Both the position numbers and the translations under genes were made by a program. Below, one piece after another: positions 26,754 to 36,185 of a stretch of 64,000 bases of DNA. Position 1 is the stretch's first letter, and each line of letters begins with the position of its first letter. A model generated the notes under the pieces. The model had not been told where the DNA came from and did no database searches. It was given only the letters and a program-made list of their open reading frames with translations. Origin of the DNA: Chitinophaga sp. H8 (GTDB taxonomy: Bacteria > Bacteroidota > Bacteroidia > Chitinophagales > Chitinophagaceae). The stretch covers positions 186,001-250,000 of the forward strand of contig NZ_JBEXAC010000002.1 of the NCBI RefSeq assembly GCF_040567655.1, given 5' to 3'.

Positions 26754-27407
26754 ATGATTATTAACTTAAGTGAAACCAATTCGCTGGTAGGAGAATGGCT
26801 GAGTGAAATCAGAAGTATGGAAGTACAAACCGACCGTATGCGCTTCCGGCGGAATATGGAAAGGGTGGGTGAAATAGCAGCATACGAAATCAGCAAAACA
26901 CTGGAGTATGAAGATAAAGAGGTGCAAACACCATTGGGCATCGCTACCTGCAGGGTGCTGAAACATCAGCCGGTACTGGCTACCATCTTACGTGCAGGGC
27001 TGGCATTACACCAGGGACTATTACATTATTTTGATAAGGCGGATCATGCTTTCATCTCTGCTTACCGTAAGCATAACCGGGATGGCTCTTTTGAAATCAG
27101 CCTGGAATATGTTTCCAGCCCTTCTGTGGAGGATCAGGTGCTGATCATTTCAGATCCGATGCTTGCTACTGGCTCTTCCCTGGTAAAAACCATTGAACAC
27201 CTGGAAGATCTGGGCAAACCCAAACATATCCACCTGGTAGTGGCTATTGCCTGCACCGTAGGTATAGAATATGTATTACGCCATTCCAATACCCCCATCA
27301 GCATCTGGGCCGGAGATATCGATGACGAACTTACTGCCAAAGGATATATCGTGCCGGGATTAGGAGATGCCGGCGACCTTGCTTTCGGAAACAAACTGCA
27401 ACAATAA
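26754..27407 (+). CDS. upp: Uracil phosphoribosyltransferase
   Basis: Upp makes UMP from uracil and PRPP. The PRPP-binding loop ISDPMLATGSSL near residue 130, ILRAGLALHQG earlier and the uracil-binding GYIVPGLGDAGDLAFG at the C-terminus are all present. Length (217 residues) is normal. The ATG at 26754 is preferred to the TTG two codons earlier. With ade, which lies about 4 kb away, it indicates base salvage, though the two are not in one operon. Confidence 0.95.
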   Translation: MIINLSETNSLVGEWLSEIRSMEVQTDRMRFRRNMERVGEIAAYEISKTLEYEDKEVQTPLGIATCRVLKHQPVLATILRAGLALHQGLLHYFDKADHAFISAYRKHNRDGSFEISLEYVSSPSVEDQVLIISDPMLATGSSLVKTIEHLEDLGKPKHIHLVVAIACTVGIEYVLRHSNTPISIWAGDIDDELTAKGYIVPGLGDAGDLAFGNKLQQ

Positions 27408-27619
27408 CCTCCACTAATTTGTTGATTAGTTATATATTAGCCAATAAGTAGCTATGTAGTAAGTAAATATCACCAGGCTGCAATAATAATAGGGCAGCGG
27501 GCACATTTAAGTGATTGGCAGCAATCGTCTTTATATAAATTTAATTTGAAATATGAAGACTATTCCCTACCTTCACTTGTAAACCATATGTGCTACCTAT
27601 GCTATAAGCTTAACCTAAT

Positions 27620-28633
27620 ATGAAAAAAGCTTTACTATTTTTAACCTTTATCCTTTACCTAAACCCGGCAAAGGCACAAGATCCGCACTTCTCGCAGTTC
27701 TTTGCGTCTCCGCTAACACTCAATCCTGCATTTACAGGCCTTTTTTCCGGTGACTACCGGATTGCCGGCAATTACCGCTCTCAATGGAGAAGTATTGCTA
27801 CTCCCTTTGTTACGGGTACTGTATCTGCCGACTTTGGCATCCTGAAAAATGTAATTTCATATACTGATATCTGGGGGGTGGGGCTGATGGCTATGTACGA
27901 TAAATCGGGCGCCGGCGGCCTGGTAGCCAATTATGTAGGGTTAAGTACTGCCTACCACAAAGGCCTGGACCCGGAAGGGAACCATACCCTGGCCATTGGC
28001 CTGCAGGCTACCTGGGTCCGTAAAACAATTGATCCTCATAAACTGATCTTTGAAGACCAGATCGATAACAATGGCTATAATCCGGCCATCCCTACCCAGG
28101 AACTGATCACCAACAACAAAATCTCCTATTTTGATCCTAACATAGGTATTCTATACAACGGGCTGATAGGTGAAGCTTCCAATATTTATCTGGGAGCCTC
28201 CTACTACCATATTACACAGCCTATTGAAACATTTATGAACCAGAATAATAACCGCCTCAGCTATCGCTGGACGGTACACGGAGGAGGATCCTTCCCTGTA
28301 AATGGTAATAACCGAATCCATACCAGTGCCATGTATATGAAACAAAGTACCGCCTCAGAAATCAGTTTCGGCGGTGCCTATGGCTTCACTATGGACAGCA
28401 ATAACGATGCGCCTACGGTATTCTACGTAGGTAGCTGGTACCGCCTGAAAGATGCGATCAATCCGTACCTGGGACTGGAGATATCGGGCTTCAAAGTAGG
28501 GCTCTCCTATGATATCAACGTGTCTACACTTAAGCCCGCTTCCAACTACCGGGGTGGTATGGAACTTTCTGTGATCTATATCCGGCAAAAGAACGAGAAC
28601 AACAAGTATAAAACTTTATGTCCCAGCTTCTAA
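27620..28633 (+). CDS. PorP/SprF-family outer-membrane protein of type IX secretion
   Basis: This 337-residue protein has a signal peptide (ending NPAKAQ) and then DPHFSQFFASPLTLNPAFTGLFSGDYRIAGNYRSQW, the hallmark opening of PorP/SprF proteins. The rest alternates beta strands of an outer-membrane barrel. SprF-like proteins help secrete or attach large adhesins such as SprB, and PorP binds PorE-type complexes. Here no adhesin gene is next to it, so it may be a stand-alone paralogue. It belongs functionally with porU, porV and gldJ at 39-45 kb. Confidence 0.88.
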   Translation: MKKALLFLTFILYLNPAKAQDPHFSQFFASPLTLNPAFTGLFSGDYRIAGNYRSQWRSIATPFVTGTVSADFGILKNVISYTDIWGVGLMAMYDKSGAGGLVANYVGLSTAYHKGLDPEGNHTLAIGLQATWVRKTIDPHKLIFEDQIDNNGYNPAIPTQELITNNKISYFDPNIGILYNGLIGEASNIYLGASYYHITQPIETFMNQNNNRLSYRWTVHGGGSFPVNGNNRIHTSAMYMKQSTASEISFGGAYGFTMDSNNDAPTVFYVGSWYRLKDAINPYLGLEISGFKVGLSYDINVSTLKPASNYRGGMELSVIYIRQKNENNKYKTLCPSF

Positions 28634-28655
28634 GCCGGACTACATTTTTACCTGA

Positions 28656-28705
28656 AAAGTGAAAGAAAAGCAACGCATCTGCCTGACTTTCACTTTATAA
28701 CTTTT
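28656..28705 (+). terminator. Terminator after the PorP/SprF gene
   Basis: AAAGTGAAAG (28656-28665) and CTTTCACTTT (28687-28696) pair perfectly, followed by a T-rich stretch. Confidence 0.6.
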
Positions 28706-28804
28706 TCCTGTTTCTTCCCCTTCCCGGAAAATAATTTTACCTTAGTTTCGTTCATCCATCATATAACTGGGGTATAATTATACTGTTACATAAAAAATCA
28801 CGCG

Positions 28805-29569
28805 TTGTTTTCATTTAGAGAAGGGCTGTCGGCAATACAATCGTACGGAAAAGCACACCATTTTATTATGCAGCATAAGCTGTGGAAATGGATACTTATT
28901 CCGGGAATCATTTATTGTGTACTATTTATCACCGGTGTTTACTTCGTTTGGGGATACTCAGACGATTTTGTACAATACATGTATAACCTGCCCCTCGTAA
29001 AAAACTGGCTTACCGAAATGGAAAACAGCTGGCTCAGCTTCTTCTTTTTCCTGCTGGCCTTTTCTATACGTATGGTGCTGTTACTCCTCTATTTCGCATA
29101 TTTCAAATATCTGTTCCTGATAGTAGGCTCTCCTATCTTTGCTTACCTGTCGGAAAAAACAGAATCCATCCTGCAGCACCGGGACTTTCCTTTCAGCTGG
29201 GCACAATTATTTAAAGATATTCTGCGGGGCATTAAAATGTCCTTTCGCAATATGTTTTTCCAAACCATTACCATTCTATGCATGTTTGTGCTGTCGTTTA
29301 TACCGGTGATCGGTTGGACCACACCGCTGATCTGCTTTTTCATTGAATGTTATTTTTACGGGTTTTCCATGATGGACTATAGCTGTGAAAGGCATCAGCT
29401 CACTATGAAACAAAGTATTGCCTTTATCCGCCAGCACCGGGGCATGGCCCTGGGTAATGGAATGGTATTTTATTTATTCATGTTCATTCCTGTAATTGGC
29501 TGGATGCTGGCTCCCTCCTATGCAGTAATAGCTGCTACTATTGATTTACAACACAAACGCCTGCTGTAA
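28805..29569 (+). CDS. EI24/CysZ-like integral membrane protein
   Basis: This 254-residue protein has about five to six hydrophobic helices and the EI24-family features GSPIFAYLSEKTE and FIPVIGW, the latter occurring twice. The family includes the sulfate permease CysZ and eukaryotic etoposide-induced 2.4; its role in Bacteroidota is unknown. The start is TTG at 28805 (MFSFREGLSAIQSYGKAHHF); the first ATG, at 28868, would remove the conserved N-terminus. Its stop overlaps the next start (TAATG), so it is translationally coupled to the methyltransferase. Confidence 0.8.
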   Translation: MFSFREGLSAIQSYGKAHHFIMQHKLWKWILIPGIIYCVLFITGVYFVWGYSDDFVQYMYNLPLVKNWLTEMENSWLSFFFFLLAFSIRMVLLLLYFAYFKYLFLIVGSPIFAYLSEKTESILQHRDFPFSWAQLFKDILRGIKMSFRNMFFQTITILCMFVLSFIPVIGWTTPLICFFIECYFYGFSMMDYSCERHQLTMKQSIAFIRQHRGMALGNGMVFYLFMFIPVIGWMLAPSYAVIAATIDLQHKRLL

Positions 29570-30276
29570 TGACTGCTCCCGGAAAAGTATACCTGGTGCC
29601 TACCGTACTGAGTGCCGACGCCTTGTTTACCATACCTGCCTATATTACCACCACCGTGCAAAAGCTTACGGTGTTTTTCGTGGAAAATGAACGTACGGCC
29701 AGACGTTATTTAAAAGCACTGGACAGAAATATTAATATTGATGCTTTACAGCTGCTGCTCATGCATGAAAATCATCCACCGGATACTGCCCTCGCTAAAA
29801 AGCTGCTGCTGGCCGGTACGGATATTGGCATCCTGAGCGAAGCCGGATGTCCTGCCATCGCTGATCCGGGGCACCTGATAGTACAGGTGGCCCATAGCAT
29901 CGATGCACAGGTGATCCCCATGATTGGTCCTAATTCCATGTTATTGGCCCTGATGGCAGCGGGCATGAATGGCCAAAATTTTCAGTTTGTGGGGTATCTT
30001 CCGGTAAGGCCTCCTGAAAGGGTGAAAATGATCAAAGAGCTGGAACTCCAGTCTCAAAAGAAAAAACAAACACAGCTTTTCATTGAAACCCCCTATCGCA
30101 ATAACCAGGTACTGCAGGATATACTGGCTAATTGCAAGGATCAAACGCAATTATGTATTGCGGCAGACATCACCGCTCCTGAAGAATTTATTAAAACCAA
30201 AACTGTAAAAGAATGGAAGAAAAATATACCGGAGCTGCATAAAAGGCCGGCTATATTTCTCTTGTACGCTCCCTGA
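29569..30276 (+). CDS. RsmI-like tetrapyrrole-methylase-fold methyltransferase
   Basis: This 235-residue SAM-dependent methyltransferase has the RsmI features GILSEAGCPAIADPGHLIV and PMIGPNSMLLALMAAGMNGQNFQFVGYLP. RsmI 2'-O-methylates C1402 of 16S rRNA. This short form lacks the usual C-terminal helical part and its N-terminus is shortened (GKVYLVPTVLS), a version common in Bacteroidota beside a full-length RsmI. Its exact substrate may differ. Its ATG overlaps the stop of the EI24 gene. Confidence 0.85.
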   Translation: MTAPGKVYLVPTVLSADALFTIPAYITTTVQKLTVFFVENERTARRYLKALDRNINIDALQLLLMHENHPPDTALAKKLLLAGTDIGILSEAGCPAIADPGHLIVQVAHSIDAQVIPMIGPNSMLLALMAAGMNGQNFQFVGYLPVRPPERVKMIKELELQSQKKKQTQLFIETPYRNNQVLQDILANCKDQTQLCIAADITAPEEFIKTKTVKEWKKNIPELHKRPAIFLLYAP

Positions 30277-30295
30277 CAAGTAGCTTTTCTACAAT

Positions 30296-30337
30296 AAAAA
30301 AGCCGTGCCTGCCAAATGGCTGCACGGCTTTATATTT
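30296..30337. terminator. Bidirectional terminator after the methyltransferase gene
   Basis: AAAAAAGCCGTGC and GCACGGCTTT form a stem with A- and T-runs on both sides, between convergent genes. Confidence 0.8.
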
Positions 30338-30351
30338 TAATAACAAAGTAC

Positions 30352-30747
30352 TTATGGAATCACCCGCTGATTAGTAGTAGGGTCTGTAATGGAGATAATG
30401 CTATCTACCACATAATTACTGAATCCTCTCCATGGCAATGCTCCCAGGTATTCCTTATAATGCAGCTCCAGGGTTTTCCCGCTGGCAGTCATCAGCTGCC
30501 GGGCAATGCGTTCATTTGTTACCGAAAATTCAAACTCATTGGATTGTATCGTACCGGCCTGGCGACCTTTGTATCCTGTCTGGATCAGCTTGCCTTCAAA
30601 TGTTTTAAATACATATCCTTTTTCCATGAAATAATTCAGTTCTCCGGCTTTCACCCCTCTCCCAAACACAAAATAAAACTTGTAAAAGAAAAAGCCGCCC
30701 AGTACCAATAAGACGATGGCTACGATGATAACAACAAATTTGCGCAT
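30352..30747 (-). CDS. Small membrane-anchored protein, conserved in Chitinophagaceae
   Basis: This 131-residue protein has one N-terminal membrane helix (about residues 4-25) and a short extracytoplasmic domain with GVKAGELNYFMEKGYVFKTFEGKL and TLELHYKEYLGALPWRGFSNYVVD. From memory, relatives in Bacteroidota are sometimes labelled 6-phosphogluconate dehydrogenase, but the sequence has no dehydrogenase features and I would not use that name. Function unknown. It is downstream of the M28 peptidase gene on the same strand (65-base gap). Confidence 0.75.
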   Translation of the reverse strand: MRKFVVIIVAIVLLVLGGFFFYKFYFVFGRGVKAGELNYFMEKGYVFKTFEGKLIQTGYKGRQAGTIQSNEFEFSVTNERIARQLMTASGKTLELHYKEYLGALPWRGFSNYVVDSIISITDPTTNQRVIP

Positions 30748-30812
30748 GTATCAGGGTAATTAAGAATGAATAATGTTAAATTCAGCAACAGTACTAATTT
30801 GCAAGTTACGGT

Positions 30813-32186
30813 TTACAAACCATATCTATCTATCAGGTAAATCAATGCCCCCATATTTACCGCGCCCAGTTCCAGCTCTCTTTTATTCACCGCTTCAAAT
30901 ACATCGGAAGCGGCATGATGAATATCAAAATAACGCTGCGAATCCGGCAAAAGTTCACCCATGGGTGTACCTATAGCAGCATGTAGCTGCCCTACATCCA
31001 CCCCGCCGCCTTCTTCAGAAAAATCGTATACGCCATAAGGCAGGAACAGCGATTGCCAGCTAAGGACTTTAGCTCTTTGTTCCGGCGACATGGTGAGCGA
31101 GAAACCACGGGGCGTAAACCCTCCTGCATCACTTTCCAGTGCAAATACATGCTGCTCCTTATTGGCTTTGGCTAATGCGGCATATTGCTTACCTCCCCGG
31201 GTACCATTTTCTTCATTGGCAAATAATACTACCCGGATGGTATGCCGGGGCTTAATACCCAGGGCCTTGAAGGCACGCAATATCTCAATTGACTGCACAC
31301 AGCCCGCACCGTCATCATGTGCGCCTTCACATACATCCCAGGAGTCCAGATGGCCGCCTACAGTAATGATCTTATCCGGAAATTCACTACCAGTGATCTC
31401 TCCGATGACATTATGCCCTGTAACATCCGGCAGCATTTTACTGTTACTACGCAGGAATACTTTGGCAGAAGGATCTGTTTTAATACGTGTACTCAGGCGG
31501 TCTGCATCCTGTAAGCCAATGGCCAGCGCAGGTATCCTCGGAAAAGAGTCATTATAAGACATGGCCCCTGTATGTGGCAGATTACCGGTGCTATGTGTCA
31601 TAGACCGTACAATAACAGCCAGCGCACCATACTTAGCGGCCCTGCTGGCGCCCTGCCCCCGGTATTTTACCGCATCTCCGTAAGAATAGAAAGTTTTAAT
31701 AAAAGTGGGATTGAAGGCATAATTGTAAAAAACAATCTTCCCCTTCACCTGGTCTTTTTTAGCCTCCAGGTCGTCAAATGATGCCACCTCCAGCACAGGA
31801 GCGGTAATCCCTTTAGGGTCACTGCCTACGGAGTTGCCCAGGGCCAGTACCTGTAAGGGGGGAATAAAATCACGGCGGTTAGAAATGATACGGGCTTCCT
31901 CCTTTGCCCCTCTCACCCAATGCGGCACCTGGCATGCCTGCAGGTATACCTTATCAGCACCAGCCTCCTTTAAGGCCTGTTCTCCCCATTTCTCGGCTTT
32001 CAGCATCTGCGGGGAACCGGCCAGCCGGCCTCCTATCTGTTTGGTAAGGGTACGAAGATTTTCATAAGCAGTACTGTTTGTCAGCATCTCTGTGGCCAGA
32101 CGACGCAGCAGCAAAGAATCCTGCTGTTGTCCATGGGCTATTGAAAGGGAACAAACGAAAAAGATTGGCAACAGGTATTTTTTCAT
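30813..32186 (-). CDS. Secreted M28-family zinc peptidase
   Basis: This 457-residue protein has a signal peptide (ending SIAHGQ), a PA-like inserted domain (about 130-230) and an M28 catalytic domain. The catalytic residues are visible: GGHLDSWDVCEGAHDDGAGC (His and bridging Asp), FANEENGTRGG (catalytic and binding Glu), ALESDAGG (Asp) and FDIHHAASD (His). It resembles plasma glutamate carboxypeptidase-like enzymes that trim dipeptides, probably in the periplasm or outside. It is followed by the small membrane protein. Confidence 0.92.
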   Translation of the reverse strand: MKKYLLPIFFVCSLSIAHGQQQDSLLLRRLATEMLTNSTAYENLRTLTKQIGGRLAGSPQMLKAEKWGEQALKEAGADKVYLQACQVPHWVRGAKEEARIISNRRDFIPPLQVLALGNSVGSDPKGITAPVLEVASFDDLEAKKDQVKGKIVFYNYAFNPTFIKTFYSYGDAVKYRGQGASRAAKYGALAVIVRSMTHSTGNLPHTGAMSYNDSFPRIPALAIGLQDADRLSTRIKTDPSAKVFLRSNSKMLPDVTGHNVIGEITGSEFPDKIITVGGHLDSWDVCEGAHDDGAGCVQSIEILRAFKALGIKPRHTIRVVLFANEENGTRGGKQYAALAKANKEQHVFALESDAGGFTPRGFSLTMSPEQRAKVLSWQSLFLPYGVYDFSEEGGGVDVGQLHAAIGTPMGELLPDSQRYFDIHHAASDVFEAVNKRELELGAVNMGALIYLIDRYGL

Positions 32187-32403
32187 TTGCAGGTTAATTT
32201 TAAATTAAAACTAATTAATTAGCTGTGTTCTTACAAATAAATGGCGTTACGACCGGGCGTAATTAAATTTTGTACGTTACCTTCGATATGCATAACGCTG
32301 AACAAGGCACGTTCATAGCGGCACACAACTGTTTAATCACTTAGTTATACACGATGAGCGCACGCTTTGTATTCAGTACATGACTCAACTCAAAAAATAA
32401 CAA

Positions 32404-33567
32404 ATGCGTATAGGAATAGTATGTTATCCTACTTATGGCGGTAGTGGTGTATTAGCAACAGAATTAGGTAAAGCGCTGGCGGATAAAGGGCATATGGTTC
32501 ATTTTATCACCTATCAGCAACCGGTACGGCTAAACGCGTTTCATGCCAACATTTATTATCATGAAGTACAGGTGCCTACCTACCCCCTCTTTGATTTTCC
32601 GCCCTATGAATCTGCACTGAGCAGCACCATGGTAGACGTAATCATTAATCAGAAGTTAGATCTCCTGCATGTACATTATGCCATTCCGCATGCATCTACT
32701 GCTTACCTGGCCAAGCAGATCGTGGCTAAACAGGGCAAGCATATTCCGTTTATTACCACCCTCCACGGTACTGATATTACCCTGGTAGGCAAAGATAAAA
32801 CCTATGCCCCTGTAGTTACTTTTTCCATCAATGAATCTGATGCTATTACTGCCGTATCAGACAACCTGCGGGAAGAAACCTACAAATCTTTTCAGATCGA
32901 GAAGGAAATAGATGTTATCTACAATTTTGTGGATACCCAACGTTTCAAACGCCAGCAATTACCCCATTTCCGCAAAGCTATTGCTCCTAATGATGAGAAA
33001 ATATTGCTGCACGTATCCAACTTCCGTAAAGTAAAACGGGTGCCGGATGTGGTGAAGATCTTTAAACAGGTGCGCGACCAGCTGCCAGCCAAATTATTAC
33101 TGGTAGGTGATGGTCCGGACAGGCCTACTATTGAATGCATGTGCCGGGACATGGGTATCTGTGAAGATGTACGTTTTGTGGGCAAGCAGGAGCAACTGGA
33201 AGATGTCATGTCTATCAGCGACCTCTTCCTGCTGCCATCAGATTATGAAAGCTTTGGATTAGCAGCACTGGAAGCCATGGCGGCACATGTGCCTGTTATC
33301 TCTTCCAATGCGGGTGGATTGCCGGAAATTAACATCCCGGGCGAAACCGGCTATATGAGCCCTGTAGGCGATGTAGATGGCATGGCTGCACAGGCCATCC
33401 ATTTACTGAAGGATGAAAAACTGCTGGCCAGGATACGGCAGGGAGCCTGGGAACAGGCGCAACGCTTCCACATCGACAATATTATCCCGCAGTACGAAGC
33501 ATTGTATGATCAGGTGCTGGCAGGCAAAGGCAGCCGGATCAGGCAACAACAAGCTGCCAGTATATAA
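32404..33567 (+). CDS. bshA: N-acetyl-alpha-D-glucosaminyl L-malate synthase BshA
   Basis: BshA joins GlcNAc from UDP-GlcNAc to L-malate, the first step of bacillithiol synthesis. The GT-B glycosyltransferase begins MRIGIVCYPTYGGSGVLATELG and contains HVHYAIPHASTAYLA, the family's TLHGTDITLVG and the nucleotide-sugar region LPSDYESFGLAALEAMA. Length (387 residues) is normal. It stands alone; bacillithiol is the usual low-molecular-weight thiol in many Bacteroidota and may support the peroxidases in this window. Confidence 0.95.
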   Translation: MRIGIVCYPTYGGSGVLATELGKALADKGHMVHFITYQQPVRLNAFHANIYYHEVQVPTYPLFDFPPYESALSSTMVDVIINQKLDLLHVHYAIPHASTAYLAKQIVAKQGKHIPFITTLHGTDITLVGKDKTYAPVVTFSINESDAITAVSDNLREETYKSFQIEKEIDVIYNFVDTQRFKRQQLPHFRKAIAPNDEKILLHVSNFRKVKRVPDVVKIFKQVRDQLPAKLLLVGDGPDRPTIECMCRDMGICEDVRFVGKQEQLEDVMSISDLFLLPSDYESFGLAALEAMAAHVPVISSNAGGLPEINIPGETGYMSPVGDVDGMAAQAIHLLKDEKLLARIRQGAWEQAQRFHIDNIIPQYEALYDQVLAGKGSRIRQQQAASI

Positions 33568-33639
33568 GCCGTAGGCTAAAAGTAAAAATGAATCTCTAAG
33601 GACAATGAAACGAAACCTCCTGAAGGAGGAACTGAATAA

Positions 33640-33677
33640 AAAAGGGGCTGGTCAAATATGGCCAGCCCCTTGTCTTT
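33640..33677. terminator. Bidirectional terminator between bshA and the EnvC-like gene
   Basis: GGGGCTGG (33644-33651) and CCAGCCCC (33662-33669) pair perfectly around the loop TCAAATATGG, within a slightly longer stem. T-rich sequence follows on the plus side and an A-run precedes. The arm is of the recurrent GGGGCTG type. Confidence 0.75.
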
Positions 33678-33689
33678 ATGATGTCTTTA

Positions 33690-35117
33690 TTATTTACGTC
33701 TTAACCATAATGCCGGATTCTGCTTGGCTGCGCCTTTGAATATCTGCAGCTCCACTTCTCCCAGGTTCTCAATTTCATTCGTGCTGGCGGTTCCTATTGT
33801 CTGACCTGTTTTTACTTTATCTCCTTTCTTCACAGCAACAGATTGCAGCCGGATGTAATTGGAAAAATACTGGCCATGCATTACTAATACCACATATCCC
33901 GATCCGGGTACTACCACCACGGCTCTTACCTCACCATCAAAGATCGCCTTCACCCTGGCTCCTTTGGCAGTACCCAGGATAATACCATCATTTTCCACGC
34001 TGATCTTATCTACTACGGCATGTTTGTGCAATCCAAACTCTCCGATAATAGTTCCGGCATCTACCGGCCACGGAAGTTTCCCTCTGTTGGCCTCAAAGTT
34101 TTCAGATAAGGCCAGGGCTTCCGGTGTAGCTTCCAGCACATGCTCTCTACGTGGTGGTGGTGTTGCTGCCGGCTCTTCTTCCTTCGGCTTTTCTGCAGCT
34201 ACCGGAGGCGGTGGTGGATTATTAGCACTGCTATTCGCATTGTTGGTATTGGCAGCTTTTGCAGCATTGGCAGCAGCGATGGCGGCCTTCCTGGCTTCTT
34301 CTTCCCGTTTGCGTTTTTCTTCTGCTATTCTTCTGCGGGCAGCTTCCTCTTCTGCAGCCTTGCGGCGGGCTTCCTCAATTTCACGGCGTATCACCGCCTT
34401 AATAGCCAGCTGCACTTTCTGCGCATCCTTCTTCTGTTTGTTAATATCCGCTATCAGCTCCTTCTCCCGGCCTTTCAGCTTATTCAGCACCTCATCTTTT
34501 TCCTTCTTATCTGCTTCCAGGGTGGCACGCTGCTCCTGCTCCGTCTTCAGGGCATCAGAACGCTTGTTACGCTGCCCCTGCAAGCTTTCAATCTTTTTAT
34601 TGAGCAGCGACTGTGTTTCCAGGATATTTTCTGCCTGCCGGCGACGATACTCCCGGTATTGTTTCAGGTATTGAAACCGCTTGATGGCGTCATTAAAATT
34701 CTCTGCAGAAAAAACAAAGTTCAGCATGTCATAAGAACTGCGGTTCTTATACGCATATATCACCAGCTGGGCATATTGTGCTTTCAGGGTATCGAGGTCT
34801 TTCTGCAATGTTTTTACATCCCTGACAGCCGTATTAATATCACCGTTGATGAAATTGATCTCTTCATTAATGTTATTGATCAGACGGCTACGCAGGGTAA
34901 TCTTATCGCGCAGCGCACGTAACTGTCCTAAACTTTCCTTGGTAGACTTTTTAGTTTCACGAAGGGCATCATTGGCTTCATCTATCTCTTTTTGCAGTTC
35001 ACGTTTCCTGTGCTCCAGCTCTTCCCGGGATTGCTGATTGTTGTTTTGAGCACTCAAAACAGCTGGTACTAACCACATCACCAATATTAACGGGATAAGC
35101 TTCTTCAAATACAACAT
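33690..35117 (-). CDS. EnvC-like coiled-coil murein hydrolase activator
   Basis: This 475-residue exported protein has a signal peptide (ending VLSAQ), a long coiled coil (residues 30-270, Glu/Lys/Arg-rich), an Ala/Asn/Pro linker and a C-terminal LytM domain. The LytM domain has lost its zinc motifs: the usual HxH position reads ELQIF and the catalytic strand reads SNYIRLQS instead of YAHL. It is therefore expected to activate amidases at the division site rather than cut peptidoglycan, as EnvC does. Downstream of the DUF4292/TPR/dut genes on the same strand, an arrangement common in Bacteroidota. Confidence 0.88.
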   Translation of the reverse strand: MLYLKKLIPLILVMWLVPAVLSAQNNNQQSREELEHRKRELQKEIDEANDALRETKKSTKESLGQLRALRDKITLRSRLINNINEEINFINGDINTAVRDVKTLQKDLDTLKAQYAQLVIYAYKNRSSYDMLNFVFSAENFNDAIKRFQYLKQYREYRRRQAENILETQSLLNKKIESLQGQRNKRSDALKTEQEQRATLEADKKEKDEVLNKLKGREKELIADINKQKKDAQKVQLAIKAVIRREIEEARRKAAEEEAARRRIAEEKRKREEEARKAAIAAANAAKAANTNNANSSANNPPPPPVAAEKPKEEEPAATPPPRREHVLEATPEALALSENFEANRGKLPWPVDAGTIIGEFGLHKHAVVDKISVENDGIILGTAKGARVKAIFDGEVRAVVVVPGSGYVVLVMHGQYFSNYIRLQSVAVKKGDKVKTGQTIGTASTNEIENLGEVELQIFKGAAKQNPALWLRRK

Positions 35118-35240
35118 AAATAGTTTAAATAACTGCTAAAAGCGTTTCTATATAAACGATAAATATACAACGATAATTGTAAACAGCTCTCAGGTATTAG
35201 CTATTACCTGCCGGCAGTTGGCTCCGATACCAGCCATCCT

Positions 35241-36080
35241 TTATTGTATGGTGTATCCGGACGAAGGCACCACAAACGGAAAGGTTACAGGCTGATCAAA
35301 CTCTACCCGGTTAAAGTCCATCGCTATTTTAGTGACATTCTTTTCTTCAATAAATACCCGGCGTTTCGTAGCAAATTTACGCCCACCGGTATCTTTATAA
35401 TCACCATAGGTAAGTTCACAGGAACGTTTATGCTCTCCGGTACTATCCTTGTCCATTACCTTACTTTGCTGTAATACGTAATCATCCGCAAACACATTAA
35501 ACAGGCTGGTGAATAAGGTACTGTCACAGCTGAAAGAAATAACAGCCGGTGTTTTCACCACACGGTATACAGAATCTGATAAAAATACCGGGTTACCGAT
35601 AATCATATCCTGCAGGGTCTTAAAGTCAAAAGGTATTTTCAGCAAATCCTGTGCACTGGTCATATCCCGCAGGAACACTTTCTTATTCAGGCGGTCATAT
35701 GCTTTCAGACTGTCTTTCGTGATAACCGCACGGGCTACTTCTCCGATAATAGGTGCTGATACGGAAATCCATATCATACTGTCTTTTTGCATCCGGATAT
35801 TCGTGCTGATATTCTGCTGCTTTTGCTTGTCATTCTCAAAATCTATTTTCAGCTTGGCAGAAAAGGTATTAAACTCAATACGGTTGGCCTTAATACCGGT
35901 TAAAAGCTTTTCATTAAATGCGATATCTTCATTTGATAGTGCACTGTCTTTTCCTGCAGGCAGATGGGTGCTGTCTACCGCTGGAAATGTGCTACGTGGA
36001 ATTTGACGGGTATGTCTGCATGAGATAGCGGCCAAACATAATATCCCCAGAAATATTTGTACTACAACTTTTTGCTTCAT
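35241..36080 (-). CDS. DUF4292 lipoprotein, LolA-like fold
   Basis: This 279-residue lipoprotein has the lipobox AAISC with Cys21 and a body typical of DUF4292 (FNTFSAKLKIDFENDKQKQQNISTNIRMQKDSMIWISVSAPIIGEVARAVIT). DUF4292 is a Bacteroidota family related to lipoprotein-sorting proteins; it probably works at the inner face of the outer membrane. It lies between the TPR lipoprotein and the EnvC-like gene on the same strand. A short TTAGC-type repeat lies upstream. Confidence 0.85.
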   Translation of the reverse strand: MKQKVVVQIFLGILCLAAISCRHTRQIPRSTFPAVDSTHLPAGKDSALSNEDIAFNEKLLTGIKANRIEFNTFSAKLKIDFENDKQKQQNISTNIRMQKDSMIWISVSAPIIGEVARAVITKDSLKAYDRLNKKVFLRDMTSAQDLLKIPFDFKTLQDMIIGNPVFLSDSVYRVVKTPAVISFSCDSTLFTSLFNVFADDYVLQQSKVMDKDSTGEHKRSCELTYGDYKDTGGRKFATKRRVFIEEKNVTKIAMDFNRVEFDQPVTFPFVVPSSGYTIQ

Positions 36081-36089
36081 TTAATGACA

Positions 36090-36180
36090 GTTAGTTTTTT
36101 AGCTTTTTAGCAATGGGCTTTAGCTGCGTTAGCAGGATATTATTTTGCTAATCACTAGCCGCGAATTGCTAAAAGCTGGA
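36090..36180. repeat. TTAGC/GCTAA intergenic repeat
   Basis: The gap between the DUF4292 gene and the TPR gene holds TTAGTTTTTTAGC, CTTTTTAGC, GCGTTAGC, then GCTAATC and GCTAAAAGC: a short copy of the repeat family with facing halves. Confidence 0.5.
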
Positions 36181-36185
36181 ATCAG

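Noticed and set aside
22616..27407. A single purine/pyrimidine salvage operon from ade to upp
   Set aside because: A cytochrome gene and the oppositely oriented anmK lie between, each with its own terminator or promoter.
30352..30747. 6-phosphogluconate dehydrogenase
   Set aside because: This name is sometimes attached to relatives, but the protein is only 131 residues and lacks any nucleotide-binding motif.
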